In this document: in pieces, positions 1-8,784 of the stretch
Layout: every line of letters starts with the position of its first letter
Numbering within the stretch: the stretch's first letter is position 1
Source of the DNA: CAZELM01 sp964512995
GTDB taxonomy: Bacteria; CSSED10-310
DNA: 64,000 bases
Direction of reading: 5' to 3'
Assembly: GCA_964512995.1 (NCBI GenBank)
Contig: CAZELM010000021.1
Span: 21,260-85,259 of the forward strand
The notes under the pieces: generated by a model
The model's database searches: none
What the model was told of the DNA's origin: nothing
The model's input: the letters and a program-made list of their open reading frames with translations, nothing else
Program-made: the position numbers and the translations under genes

Positions 1-519
1 GGATCACATGATGAATCATATCATAATCGATCAATTGATTATCTTGATCATTTGCTTAAGGAATATCCTGATTCAGATAATCGCCCCAAAGCGCTTCTGC
101 TTAAAAGTCTTCATTTAAGAAAAACTGGGAAGATAGATGAAAGCATTGGAATTCTAGTCAGAATAACTGAATCTAGTGTTGTGGATGAGAATAAAGAAGT
201 GGCTCTTGGCGAACTAATATCACATTATGCATTTCTGCATGACTATTCCAAACTCCGGAAGTTCTGTGAGGTTTATTTAAAGACATTTGGTGAAAACTCT
301 TCATATAGTGATGTTTCCTTGTTTTGGCTGACTCAATCCAATTATAGACTTGGTTTTTATGAAGAAGCATTAGAATCAGGAAACCGCTATATAAAGAAAA
401 ATGCCGATGATCCAAAAAGAAAGAAAACGTTAAATAGCATGTATTTAATCTTTGCCGATATATATGACATCAAAGGTAATGATCCGCTCTCGCAAAAATA
501 CAAGAAATTGAGTCAATAA
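1..519 (+). CDS. TPR-like protein, 5' truncated by window edge
   Basis: The reading frame is already open at base 1, so the gene starts outside the window; the first in-frame start-like codon (TTG at 52) is probably internal. The visible product is helical, with repeated patterns typical of tetratricopeptide (TPR) repeats (leucine/alanine/tyrosine spacing around 'YEEALESGNRYIKK'), and ends at residue K-L-S-Q. It has no membrane segment in the visible part. Its stop is separated by only two bases from the start of the large secreted amidase, so the two are likely cotranscribed. TPR proteins scaffold protein complexes; the partner is unknown. The TPR assignment is by pattern only. Confidence 0.7.
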   Translation, partial: GSHDESYHNRSIDYLDHLLKEYPDSDNRPKALLLKSLHLRKTGKIDESIGILVRITESSVVDENKEVALGELISHYAFLHDYSKLRKFCEVYLKTFGENSSYSDVSLFWLTQSNYRLGFYEEALESGNRYIKKNADDPKRKKTLNSMYLIFADIYDIKGNDPLSQKYKKLSQ

Positions 520-521
520 TC

Positions 522-3500
522 ATGAAAAACTATAGAAGATGTTTTATTGTCTGTCTTTTGATCATTATGCCATTTAAGGTTTTCTCTTATTATATTTGTA
601 TAGATCCAGGTCACGGTTATTTAGGCCTAAATGGGTGGGGGAATTGCGGACCAGTTTTTAACGTAAACGGAGAGACATACAGAACCCTAAAACAGCCTAA
701 AAACAATGATTCTGCTATTACATCGATAAATAATACAATCAATGTTGCTGAGGAAGACTGGCCTCTATGGGAAGAATTAAAAAAGAATGGATCACCCGTT
801 GGTCTCCTCGAATACCAAAACACTTGGAAGATTGCCAATTATTTAGAGCAAATACTCATAAACAGGAATCATACGGTGATCAATACCAAAAAGACTCTTG
901 GGGGTGAACATGCCAATCCAACCTTTCAACAACGCGCTCAAGTCGCACTGGACAATAACTGCGATTTCATGATCAGTATTCACACGAATGCACCTGGCAA
1001 CGGAACAACAACTTTCGGATTGTTTTATGCAAAATCGCATTTCAGAGTGGAATACTACCGGGTGGAAACCCCACCGCCCACCCCCGTTGAAACTGATTTC
1101 TCACCTGCCGCTTGGAACGATGATTTTAAGATATGCAAAATCGTACCACCGATTCCATCACCGGAAAGTATGCCTTATGTTGTGGGCGACTATAATGCGG
1201 AACGGCCTGTCTGGCTTCGAATTGAAGCTGTGACAAAACAGGGAACACCGGCAGTACCTTTTGATCCGGATATGGTAAGATATAAAATTGCTCATCAGGG
1301 ATCTTCATCGGATGAGAACAAATGGATGCCTGCAGGTAATGATCCATCGAATTTCGTAATTACGCATCGACAGAGCAAATACAATACTTGGGCAGTTGCT
1401 GCCAGATATGATATGAAGGATGAATTCACTCCAACACCAACACCAGCAACAGATCGAATTCGCAATTCTTCAGTAGATATCTCGGTTACTCAAACACCAA
1501 ATATGAAGACGGGTGAGCAAGATGACCTGAACAGACAGACACCTACACCCGTTTATTTCGACGGTGTGGCTAATGTTGTACTGCGTGGACCGCACCAGAG
1601 TGATACGTCCGAAAATATTGCAAAAAGAGTGATGAGTGGTATTGCATCTCATCCCGAAACCTCTGGTAGTACATTTTTAAACGTTCAGGGCAATGGAACA
1701 AACGCAGATTGGCATTTTTATAACAGTTTTACACCACCAGAACCTAAACATCTCGATCTATTTGTTCATTGCAGTAAATGGATTGATCCAAATGAACAAG
1801 ACCGAAAAGAAATACCAGTCTTTATAGTCGAGTGCGGTTTTCACACTAATGCAGACTATGAAGCTTGGCTGTATCACAATGATTGTGAGGATAATTATTT
1901 CTATATTGCTCAAGCCATTGCAAATGGAATTGACTCGATAACTGACAGTGACTTTGAAAATCGACCTGAACCTACACCCGGCTCATGGCAGCAATATGCA
2001 GACTTGGAAGACACGCCGGTTCCAGGCGATAAATTCTTTATTGATACCAAAACCATCTATGTCTATTCGGATTACAATGATTGCTGTGGTGAGTCGTATG
2101 GAAGTCCATGCGCACCTTATAAAACAATAACTGATGCCATGTGCGCTGCCTGGGATGGCGCGACCATCAAAGTAGCGCGGGGAACTTACTCAGAGCTATT
2201 ATCTATTACTGGCACAGATTACAATATAATACTCATGGGCGGATATGATCCCATTACTTGGGAACGTGACATTTCAGCCAATCCCACGATTATTGAAATA
2301 GATTCAACGAATCCCTTGATATATCTTGGAGATGGAACAAAAAGCATCATAGATGGTTTTGAGATCCGGGGAAACGCCAATGCCATCGAAATTGCCAACG
2401 CTCAACCGGTTTTAAAAAACAATACGATTAGTAGTAATCACGGGCATGGAGTTAATCTTTCCAACTGCAATACAGGGATACTTACGATTGAAAATAATTT
2501 ATTCAAGGATTGTAATGGTTCAGACAAAGCGGGAATTCGGATTTATAACAGTGATAATCTTGAAATTACCAAGAATATTGTCACTGCCTGTAGATATGGA
2601 ATTATCTGCACGGCAGGATCAAATCCAGCAATTCGATACAATGAGTTTGCGTCCTGTGATACAGGGCTATACATTTCCGAAGTACAGCCCGACATCTGGG
2701 GAAACATCTTTACATCCAATTCGCTGGGGATCAGCGTGATTGGCCTTTATGATGCCGGGGCTATCATCAGGAATAACCTTTTTCTGGAGAACACTTCTGC
2801 AGGGATTTATGTGGCTCATGCGGAAATCGATATCATTAACAATACATTTGACTCAAATTTCAGAGGAATTCTATACACTGTGCCAACACCATCGTTGAAT
2901 GAAGGGACCATCGTAAACTGCATCTTTTCCAACAATACCCATAGTGGAATATGTGCATTAAATGATTCCTTGCAGTGGCCTTATTCTACATACTGTGATT
3001 TTTGGCAGAATGGACCGGGCGGGACTTGTGATATCAGCATAGGTGAGAGTGAGTGTGATGAGATTTCCAGCGGATATGGACGTTTTAAAACAAACCCATT
3101 GTATACTGAAGGTCCAAATGGTGATTACTATTTGACACAAACGGGAAACCAGTGTGTGAATGGGGGCAGTATGCAGGCCTCAGAGTTTTTTTCAGAAGGT
3201 TTTACGACTGATCCCAACGAACAGCAAGACACGGGTGTTATCGATGTGGGATTTCATTACCGGTTTCCAACCGCTACGCCAATACCGTCCTCGACACCAA
3301 CAGCTACCGCGACTCCGACGCCAACAAACTCGCCGGAAATAACACAGACACCCACAAACTCGCCAATTTTAACAAATACACCATTGCCTCCACCGACCTG
3401 TCGGCCAACATTTACCAGCCCGCCTGCCGGATCAGCCTTTATATGGCCGGATAGCGACCATTACTATTCCTTGCTGGCCCAAAGCAATGTAAACCTTGAT

Positions 3501-4652
3501 GATTCAAGTTATTATTCCACGAAATTTCATCGTGATACGCCTACACCGGTTGTTCTGAACATCCATGTTGTCAGCACAGAAGATACAACCGGTTTCAATA
3601 TGGATGTTTTTGAGATTATTCCTGGAACAGGGTTGTTTGACACCAGTAGCACCGGAACAAACCTCGGATTCATCAATGGCGTCAGCGATCCTGTATCGAA
3701 ATTGATCTCCGTTATAGATGGCTCGATTATTACAGTGTCTTACGATGATGACGATCCTCCAGGCATTGTTAACAACACGTTTGTCTGGCACGAAGCCACC
3801 TGGACACCCAGTCCGACACCGGAATTCACAGAAACGCCAACACCAACATCAACATCGACACCGGAAGACACCGCTTCACCAACGAACACGCCTTCACCCA
3901 TTAACTGGTCTGTTACAGACAGATATGGCTATCAGGGCGAACGGATCCCATGCGGCTGGCATGACGCCTCTGATGGAATACCGATCACCATCACCGGTGA
4001 TGACACCATCGCATCATCAACTATCCCGTTTGATTTCTATTTTTATGATCAACATTATGCTTCAGGTTCTACAGTAACGATCGGCAGCAATGGATTGATC
4101 GGTTTCTCAAACAACCAGATTATTTCCAGCGCGAATCAGGATATCCCAGACTCAGATCCGCCAAATGGAACGATTTGTCTCTTCTGGGATGATTTGTATT
4201 TGACTGCTGGATCTGTTGTTTACACAAAAACCGATGGGACTGCTCCTGACCGTCGTCTGACTATTGAATGGGTTAACTCAACACATTATGCCAATCTTTC
4301 AGACGACTACACGTTTGAGTTGATCCTTTTCGAAGGATCAAACAACATTGAATTCCATTACAACGCCATGCATGGAGAGTTTGCTTGCGGTTACTCGGCA
4401 TCTGTGGGAATAGAAAACCATTCAGGGGAAGACGGTCTGCAATTTTCATCCACCGGAGTTCCGGGATATATATATGATTGTCTGTCTTTGAGATTTACTT
4501 ATCCGGGTACACCGACGCCGACGCCAACGGCAACACCGACACAACCTCCTTTGCCAACAATGAGCAAAGCAGGAATAGTATTATTGCTGGTATTCATGGG
4601 AATGATGGTGATTGTTTTTTCCTCTGGATTGCCAAAAAAATTGGAGAATTAA
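522..4652 (+). CDS. Giant secreted N-acetylmuramoyl-L-alanine amidase with beta-helix and C-terminal sorting tail
   Basis: A Sec signal peptide (residues 1-22) is followed by an Amidase_3 zinc fold: 'IDPGHG' with H31, E129 and 'ISIHTNA' with H154 as zinc ligands, and 'VECGFH' with E437 as the catalytic glutamate. These residues cleave the lactyl-amide bond of peptidoglycan. H154 and E437 are about 280 residues apart, far more than usual, because a Pro/Thr-rich insertion interrupts the domain. Next comes a region from about 505 to 920 with Asn-rich repeats of the right-handed parallel beta-helix type (NosD/DUF1565-like). Pro/Thr linkers (TPTPT) separate two further beta-rich domains. The last 35 residues combine a Pro-Thr motif, a hydrophobic helix and a short charged tail, similar in plan to IPTL/PEP-type sorting signals. 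Probably envelope-anchored or exported by a sorting enzyme. Confidence 0.85.
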   Translation: MKNYRRCFIVCLLIIMPFKVFSYYICIDPGHGYLGLNGWGNCGPVFNVNGETYRTLKQPKNNDSAITSINNTINVAEEDWPLWEELKKNGSPVGLLEYQNTWKIANYLEQILINRNHTVINTKKTLGGEHANPTFQQRAQVALDNNCDFMISIHTNAPGNGTTTFGLFYAKSHFRVEYYRVETPPPTPVETDFSPAAWNDDFKICKIVPPIPSPESMPYVVGDYNAERPVWLRIEAVTKQGTPAVPFDPDMVRYKIAHQGSSSDENKWMPAGNDPSNFVITHRQSKYNTWAVAARYDMKDEFTPTPTPATDRIRNSSVDISVTQTPNMKTGEQDDLNRQTPTPVYFDGVANVVLRGPHQSDTSENIAKRVMSGIASHPETSGSTFLNVQGNGTNADWHFYNSFTPPEPKHLDLFVHCSKWIDPNEQDRKEIPVFIVECGFHTNADYEAWLYHNDCEDNYFYIAQAIANGIDSITDSDFENRPEPTPGSWQQYADLEDTPVPGDKFFIDTKTIYVYSDYNDCCGESYGSPCAPYKTITDAMCAAWDGATIKVARGTYSELLSITGTDYNIILMGGYDPITWERDISANPTIIEIDSTNPLIYLGDGTKSIIDGFEIRGNANAIEIANAQPVLKNNTISSNHGHGVNLSNCNTGILTIENNLFKDCNGSDKAGIRIYNSDNLEITKNIVTACRYGIICTAGSNPAIRYNEFASCDTGLYISEVQPDIWGNIFTSNSLGISVIGLYDAGAIIRNNLFLENTSAGIYVAHAEIDIINNTFDSNFRGILYTVPTPSLNEGTIVNCIFSNNTHSGICALNDSLQWPYSTYCDFWQNGPGGTCDISIGESECDEISSGYGRFKTNPLYTEGPNGDYYLTQTGNQCVNGGSMQASEFFSEGFTTDPNEQQDTGVIDVGFHYRFPTATPIPSSTPTATATPTPTNSPEITQTPTNSPILTNTPLPPPTCRPTFTSPPAGSAFIWPDSDHYYSLLAQSNVNLDDSSYYSTKFHRDTPTPVVLNIHVVSTEDTTGFNMDVFEIIPGTGLFDTSSTGTNLGFINGVSDPVSKLISVIDGSIITVSYDDDDPPGIVNNTFVWHEATWTPSPTPEFTETPTPTSTSTPEDTASPTNTPSPINWSVTDRYGYQGERIPCGWHDASDGIPITITGDDTIASSTIPFDFYFYDQHYASGSTVTIGSNGLIGFSNNQIISSANQDIPDSDPPNGTICLFWDDLYLTAGSVVYTKTDGTAPDRRLTIEWVNSTHYANLSDDYTFELILFEGSNNIEFHYNAMHGEFACGYSASVGIENHSGEDGLQFSSTGVPGYIYDCLSLRFTYPGTPTPTPTATPTQPPLPTMSKAGIVLLLVFMGMMVIVFSSGLPKKLEN

Positions 4653-4712
4653 AGATAAAAAGGTCGATACTGTCAGTAACTTTCACGAGTGATCGGTTAT
4701 TTGGAGATATTT

Positions 4713-4798
4713 TTCCGGAGGGGAAACTGGCATGAACTGGGATTGGATATGCTGGAGTAGACGATGTCGATGGAATTAAATCTTCCGGAGGGGAAACT
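4713..4798 (+). repeat. 16-nt direct repeat around a gene start
   Basis: An identical 16-nt sequence (TTCCGGAGGGGAAACT) occurs at 4713-4728 and again at 4783-4798. It contains a near-ideal Shine-Dalgarno core (GGAGGGG). The first copy lies just before a 15-codon ORF; the second lies inside the next gene, where it encodes L-P-E-G-K-L. It may be a local duplication of a ribosome-binding segment. Confidence 0.6.
4732..4779 (+). other. Possible Trp-rich leader peptide ORF (15 codons)
   Basis: ATG at 4732 follows GGAGGGG at 4717-4723 with an 8-nt spacer, a better ribosome-binding site than that of the following gene. The peptide would be MNWDWICWSRRCRWN, with four Trp and three Arg in 15 residues, and its stop lies 16 bases inside the next CDS in another frame. 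It could couple translation or act as a leader peptide; chance is also possible because the ORF is so short. Confidence 0.35.
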
Positions 4799-5204
4799 TC
4801 CCTATCCTGTCAGACCCGGAGATGCGCCGTTCAAATCTCTGGAGCGATGGCTGGATGTCGATCGGGCTCCGGTCATCATGGAGGCCAAGCGGGAGATACG
4901 GGCGCAGGCCGTCCAGAAACTCGAACTATTGGACGATATGCACCGGGATCTGATTCGCCGGGCGCAGGCGATTCTGGAGAAGGCACAGGAGGATTTGCGG
5001 CTGCACGATGTTCCGATGTATGCCGCCAAAGTACGGGCTCGAGTATATTATCTGTACTGCTATCCCCATCGCCAGGACAGTGATTTCTTTTCGATTCTTG
5101 AGCCTGAGGAGTATCTTGTTGCGGACCCGCTTGCGCATTGCAAGGGAACATACCGGTTGAATGAGGACAGTTCCTGGACACGGCTCGATCCGGAATCCAA
5201 ATGA
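4764..5204 (+). CDS. Small soluble protein, DUF2452-like
   Basis: A 146-residue cytoplasmic protein without signal or membrane segment. The middle (about residues 25-85) is a helical, Arg/Gln/Glu-rich stretch. The C-terminal third has an aromatic-rich pattern 'ARVYYLYCYPHRQ', then 'FSILEPEEYL' and 'GTYRLNEDSSWT', which resembles the DUF2452 family of uncharacterised bacterial proteins. ATG at 4764 is chosen because CTGGAG at 4752-4757 sits six bases upstream. A strong hairpin directly follows the stop. No function can be assigned; the family name is from memory of the motif. Confidence 0.65.
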   Translation: MSMELNLPEGKLPYPVRPGDAPFKSLERWLDVDRAPVIMEAKREIRAQAVQKLELLDDMHRDLIRRAQAILEKAQEDLRLHDVPMYAAKVRARVYYLYCYPHRQDSDFFSILEPEEYLVADPLAHCKGTYRLNEDSSWTRLDPESK

Positions 5205-5208
5205 TGAG

Positions 5209-5237
5209 CCGGGGACGCGGAATACCAGCGTCCCCGG
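5209..5237 (+). terminator. Hairpin terminator after the DUF2452-like gene
   Basis: A perfect 10-bp stem (CCGGGGACGC at 5209-5218 with GCGTCCCCGG at 5228-5237) and 9-nt loop starts just after the stop codon. The following tract (TGTTTG) is only weakly T-rich, so termination may be incomplete. Confidence 0.6.
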
Positions 5238-5290
5238 TGTTTGATTAAACTCGCTTCGTGATTATTGATTCGGAATGAAAGGGAATCGTC

Positions 5291-6994
5291 ATGCAGAAGC
5301 TGAACCTGCGAACAGTTTTATCCGTCACGCTCGTGTTCTGGATTTGGTACGGAATATCAACCGCTTCCGGTGAGCCGATTTTCAGAGTGGGAGAGGCGAC
5401 GGGAACTGAAACGATCGTTCCATCGGTTACGGACATCTGTCCCGTGGCTCCCGCACGAACGTCTGGGCTTCCTTTTTCGCGAGGGAGTGTTCTGGATTGG
5501 CGGAACATGTCCGGCATCGATTATATGTCACCCATTGAAGATCAGCACAACAGCGTGATCTGTTACGCATTTGCCTCCACGCATCAATTGGAATCGATGA
5601 TCAAAATCCATCATGATTTATCATTTGCAAGTGATTTTTCCGAAGACGCGATTTCGGATTGTACGATTCCGGGCGGGTCGATGAATGGCGGGAATTTCTG
5701 GAAATCCGGAGGTTATCTGCAACGAACCGGTCCTGTTCTGGAATCCTGCCAGGACTGGACGCCGGGTCGGACGGAATGTCTGGATTGCCCCCAGCAGGAT
5801 TTTCGCCTCAGAAGAATGATCACGATCGCTTCCGATATCGATTCGATAAAAACCGCTCTGGCGGATGGCCCTGTGGCCTGTACCATGTGTACCACTGATA
5901 CGGCCACCGATTTTTATGCATATGACGGCTCGTTTGTATTGACCGGTGGCGGGGGAGACGAAGACGTGGATCATGCGGTCATGATCGTCGGGTATCACGA
6001 GGGTGAAGGCGATCCCGGTTACCTCAACGGCAATTATTGGATCTGTAAAAACTCATGGGGAATCAATTGGGGTGAGCAGGGATATTTTTACATTGAATAT
6101 GATGCGGCAAAAATTGGCACCACTCCGGTTCAGTTCACGGAGTGGACGGAAAGTCTTGAAAATCGATACGAAACATTGATGTATGAAGACGAGAACGGCG
6201 CGGATGGATACGTTCAGGCTCCGACAACCATCATCTACATCTGCCAGAATTTAATCGCTGGAGTGGATGGCCGGATTACATCCGTGTTCTGGGCAAATGC
6301 AGGCAATAACTTCGATTACGAAATCCGGTTATATCGGGATTTTGATGGAGCGGTCCCGTCGAATCTGCTGACGGAGCCGATCGTGGGATCTCAGGAACCG
6401 TATGGCGGATATCTGACCGTTGATCTGCCGCAACCGGTGACGATTACGGCCGGAGACTCCGTTTATGTCTGCATCAAGCTGCATAATCCGACCGGCCCGT
6501 ATCATCCGATGTCCATTCGCGGATCCTATTCCGGCCGGGCTTATGTCTCAACGGATTCGATCACCGGTCCCTATATGGAGAATCGCTCGTTGGGAATCGG
6601 ACATGACTGGAGTGTCCGATTGACAGTGAACACAATCACAGAACTGGGCGTCCGGTTGTGGATGCCATCGGATCATTTCATTCCCGGAGACACCTGCTCC
6701 TGCAGAGTATCGGCAGTGAATCCAGGCCCGGAAACATACACCAATGTGCCTCTCTTTGTCATTCTGGATGTCATGGGAGTCTATTTGTTTGCACCACAAT
6801 TCAATCGTTTCGATCACTACACCATCGATTTACCCGTTGGGATGGTCCATCAGGATGTGCTGCCGGAGTTTTTCTGGCCGGATGACGTTGGAGTCGCAGA
6901 GAATATTTACTGGTATGCCGGAATGACCGATCCGGATATCAGCGAACTATTGGGAAATTACGATTCCTGGAGATTCGGCTGGACTACGAACTGA
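5291..6994 (+). CDS. Secreted papain-family (C1) cysteine protease with C-terminal module
   Basis: A signal peptide (about residues 1-27) precedes a papain-like catalytic domain: C91 in 'SVICYAFAS', H228 in 'DHAVMIVGY', and N254 in 'CKNSWGINWGEQGYF'. These are the expected Cys-His-Asn triad. The oxyanion Gln region is replaced by 'EDQHNS', still with Q. After residue about 300 there is a beta-rich domain similar in pattern to the lectin-like domain found in such proteases, and the last about 115 residues form a module also present at the end of the subtilase at 47479-50868. AAGGGA lies six bases upstream of the ATG. The 3' end overlaps the convergent pgeF gene by 37 nt. Likely an exported or surface protease. 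Confidence 0.85.
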   Translation: MQKLNLRTVLSVTLVFWIWYGISTASGEPIFRVGEATGTETIVPSVTDICPVAPARTSGLPFSRGSVLDWRNMSGIDYMSPIEDQHNSVICYAFASTHQLESMIKIHHDLSFASDFSEDAISDCTIPGGSMNGGNFWKSGGYLQRTGPVLESCQDWTPGRTECLDCPQQDFRLRRMITIASDIDSIKTALADGPVACTMCTTDTATDFYAYDGSFVLTGGGGDEDVDHAVMIVGYHEGEGDPGYLNGNYWICKNSWGINWGEQGYFYIEYDAAKIGTTPVQFTEWTESLENRYETLMYEDENGADGYVQAPTTIIYICQNLIAGVDGRITSVFWANAGNNFDYEIRLYRDFDGAVPSNLLTEPIVGSQEPYGGYLTVDLPQPVTITAGDSVYVCIKLHNPTGPYHPMSIRGSYSGRAYVSTDSITGPYMENRSLGIGHDWSVRLTVNTITELGVRLWMPSDHFIPGDTCSCRVSAVNPGPETYTNVPLFVILDVMGVYLFAPQFNRFDHYTIDLPVGMVHQDVLPEFFWPDDVGVAENIYWYAGMTDPDISELLGNYDSWRFGWTTN

Positions 6995-7830
6995 TCCACC
7001 GGGGAAGATTCGGTGTCAGTGGTTTTCAGGCAGATTCCCGTCGCATATCTCCCAGTACACGAATGTTGTCTGACTGAGAAAAAAATATCCGAATGGTGCT
7101 TTGTACACATGCTGCAGATTTCGATATGATGAGGTGAAATGCCGACTTGCAGAAGTTGCAGATAGTTGGCGGCAGGCAAGTCCAGATAAGTGGAATGTGT
7201 ATCTTTATCGGTAATAAGATACGGGAGTTGCGCTCCGAATTTTTTTGTGAACTGGGCGATGACATCATCACGAACGCTGTAACAGCAGGGACCGATCGCA
7301 GGACCGATACACGAAATAATATCATGCGCATCACAATGATAACGGTCCATCAGAGCGATAGCGGTTTTCGCTGAAATTTCTTTCCATGTTCCACGCCATC
7401 CCGCATGTGCGATTCCGATGACCTGTTTCACAGGATCGAAAAATACCACCGGTACGCAGTCTGCTGTCAGAATCACCAGACAGACATCCGGAAGATGAGT
7501 GATCATTGCATCTGCTGAATCGATCCATGTGTCCGGATTCATCAGATCAACGGAATCGGGCAGATCTTCAGCGATAAAAATATGACTCCCATGAACCTGT
7601 CTGGTGGCAATCCATCGATGGAGCGGCACATCAAACACACCTGAAAGGGCGTGCCAATGATTCCGGATATTGTCCGGATCGTCCCCGACCCTGTAACTGA
7701 GATTCAGTGAGTCATAGGGAGCAGGACTCCGGCCACCAAATCTGGTCGTGATGAAGTGATTGATCGTGGGATATTCCGCGAGGGAATGAAATTGAAAAAA
7801 AGGTATTCCGTCAATTTGTTTCTGAATCAT
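6958..7830 (-). CDS. pgeF: PgeF/YfiH family peptidoglycan-editing / purine nucleoside enzyme
   Basis: The product (290 aa) shows the conserved zinc site of the YfiH (laccase-domain, COG1496) family: 'RQVHGS', 'LTADCVPVVFFDP', 'IAHAGWRGT', 'IGPAIGPCCY' and 'CSMC'. Family members act on purine nucleosides and, in E. coli, correct misincorporation of serine for alanine in peptidoglycan precursors. GGGAAGG precedes ATG at 7830. The gene is convergent with the C1 protease and overlaps its 3' end by 37 nt. Length is a little above the usual 240-260. Confidence 0.92.
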   Translation of the reverse strand: MIQKQIDGIPFFQFHSLAEYPTINHFITTRFGGRSPAPYDSLNLSYRVGDDPDNIRNHWHALSGVFDVPLHRWIATRQVHGSHIFIAEDLPDSVDLMNPDTWIDSADAMITHLPDVCLVILTADCVPVVFFDPVKQVIGIAHAGWRGTWKEISAKTAIALMDRYHCDAHDIISCIGPAIGPCCYSVRDDVIAQFTKKFGAQLPYLITDKDTHSTYLDLPAANYLQLLQVGISPHHIEICSMCTKHHSDIFFSVRQHSCTGRYATGICLKTTDTESSPVDQFVVQPNLQES

Positions 7831-8391
7831 CCCGGCCTTCCCGTTTCTCTGATAAACACGTTGTACTCCACCCGTATTTGTGAGTTGTCAGCGGTTGGAT
7901 GGCAACTAACACAAGTCTAATCATACGAATGTCAGTTATCCACCAATAAAAGCTGATCATTCATTTTTAACAGGATCGGTATTCATCTGTGGTAAAAAAA
8001 CCATTTTTAAACCATGGATGAACACGGATTCACACGGATAAGAGCAATAAAATTTTTGTTTTAGAAGAGATAAAAAGATATGCCAGACCGGAGCAAGGTC
8101 ATCGTGCTGATCCCATCAGAGATGTTCTGTTTTGTTTAACATCAATTTGTTGGCAACAGTAAATGAATGGGGGAACTAATCAGAAAACACTTATTTTTGA
8201 CTCATTCGACGGAAGGTGGTCGGATTTAGATCATTGCTCATACAACTTAAAAATGCGATGATATTTACCATGTGCGGTTCCTTAAGATTGGGTGTGGTGT
8301 CTGATTTTTTAATCAACCGCTCTGTTTATATATAGCTTTTTTTTGGGGCGAAGGTATTGATGATTAAAGCAAAGAGAAATTCGGGTTAGAA
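7831..8391. other. Gene-free stretch, 561 nt
   Basis: No convincing ORF. Around 8012-8040 it carries a short phrase ('ATGAACACGGATTCACACGG') that resembles a degenerate repeat seen between genes in many bacterial genomes. An open frame near 8045-8160 (ending in R-D-V-L-F-C-L) has no start and no recognisable family. The stretch probably holds the upstream region of pgeF, read leftward, and the border of the accessory island. Confidence 0.4.
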
Positions 8392-8616
8392 ATGTTAATT
8401 TTAAAACTCGTAATGATAATATCAGCTATAGTTTATTGTTTAATTTCCTTGATTGTCCTTTTTCATGCATTTAAAAGGAATCTCGAAACCGGATTTTTAT
8501 GCCTTTTGTTGCCGTTTTATGAGCTGTATTACTTGGTCACATTTTATGATAATAGCAATAGAGAAATTGTAGTGCGATTAGGGATAGGAAGTTTAATTCT
8601 CCACATTTTGGCTTAA
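8392..8616 (+). CDS. Small membrane protein
   Basis: A 74-residue product with two to three hydrophobic segments (about residues 3-25, 33-52 and 60-74) and the pattern 'LLPFYELYYLVTFYDN'. Similar short proteins with a central Pro-Phe-Tyr-x-x-Tyr-Tyr motif occur as uncharacterised membrane proteins. The Shine-Dalgarno is weak. Codon use is AT-rich, like the island genes that follow. Real but unassigned. Confidence 0.55.
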   Translation: MLILKLVMIISAIVYCLISLIVLFHAFKRNLETGFLCLLLPFYELYYLVTFYDNSNREIVVRLGIGSLILHILA

Positions 8617-8686
8617 ATTTCTTTGTTGCTGTTTAGGCTAGTGGTCTATTCCAATTAATTTTGTGAGTAGAGTTGAGTAGACAAAG

Positions 8687-8784
8687 TGCCTGTTACTCCA
8701 ATAATGGAATTTTTACAGCAACAGAGAAAAAATATTGATATCAGGCAGTGAAGAAGATGTAATGGACCAGGTATTGATGAAGTA
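8687..8784 (+). pseudogene. Decayed 5' flank of Rhs tip 1
   Basis: This stretch aligns by eye with 11945-12042 of the third tip (shared words: CTCCAA, ACAG.AACAGAGA, GATATC, GGTATTGATGA), but has small deletions and an in-frame TGA at 8749-8751. The frame feeding tip 1 therefore opens only at 8752. The same stretch upstream of tip 2 (about 10010-10100) is damaged in the same way. It is a remnant of a longer Rhs coding sequence. Confidence 0.55.

Noticed and set aside
8045..8160. Open frame resembling a transposase fragment (RPEQGHRADPIRDVL)
   Set aside because: No start, no inverted repeats or further transposase motifs nearby; resemblance too weak.
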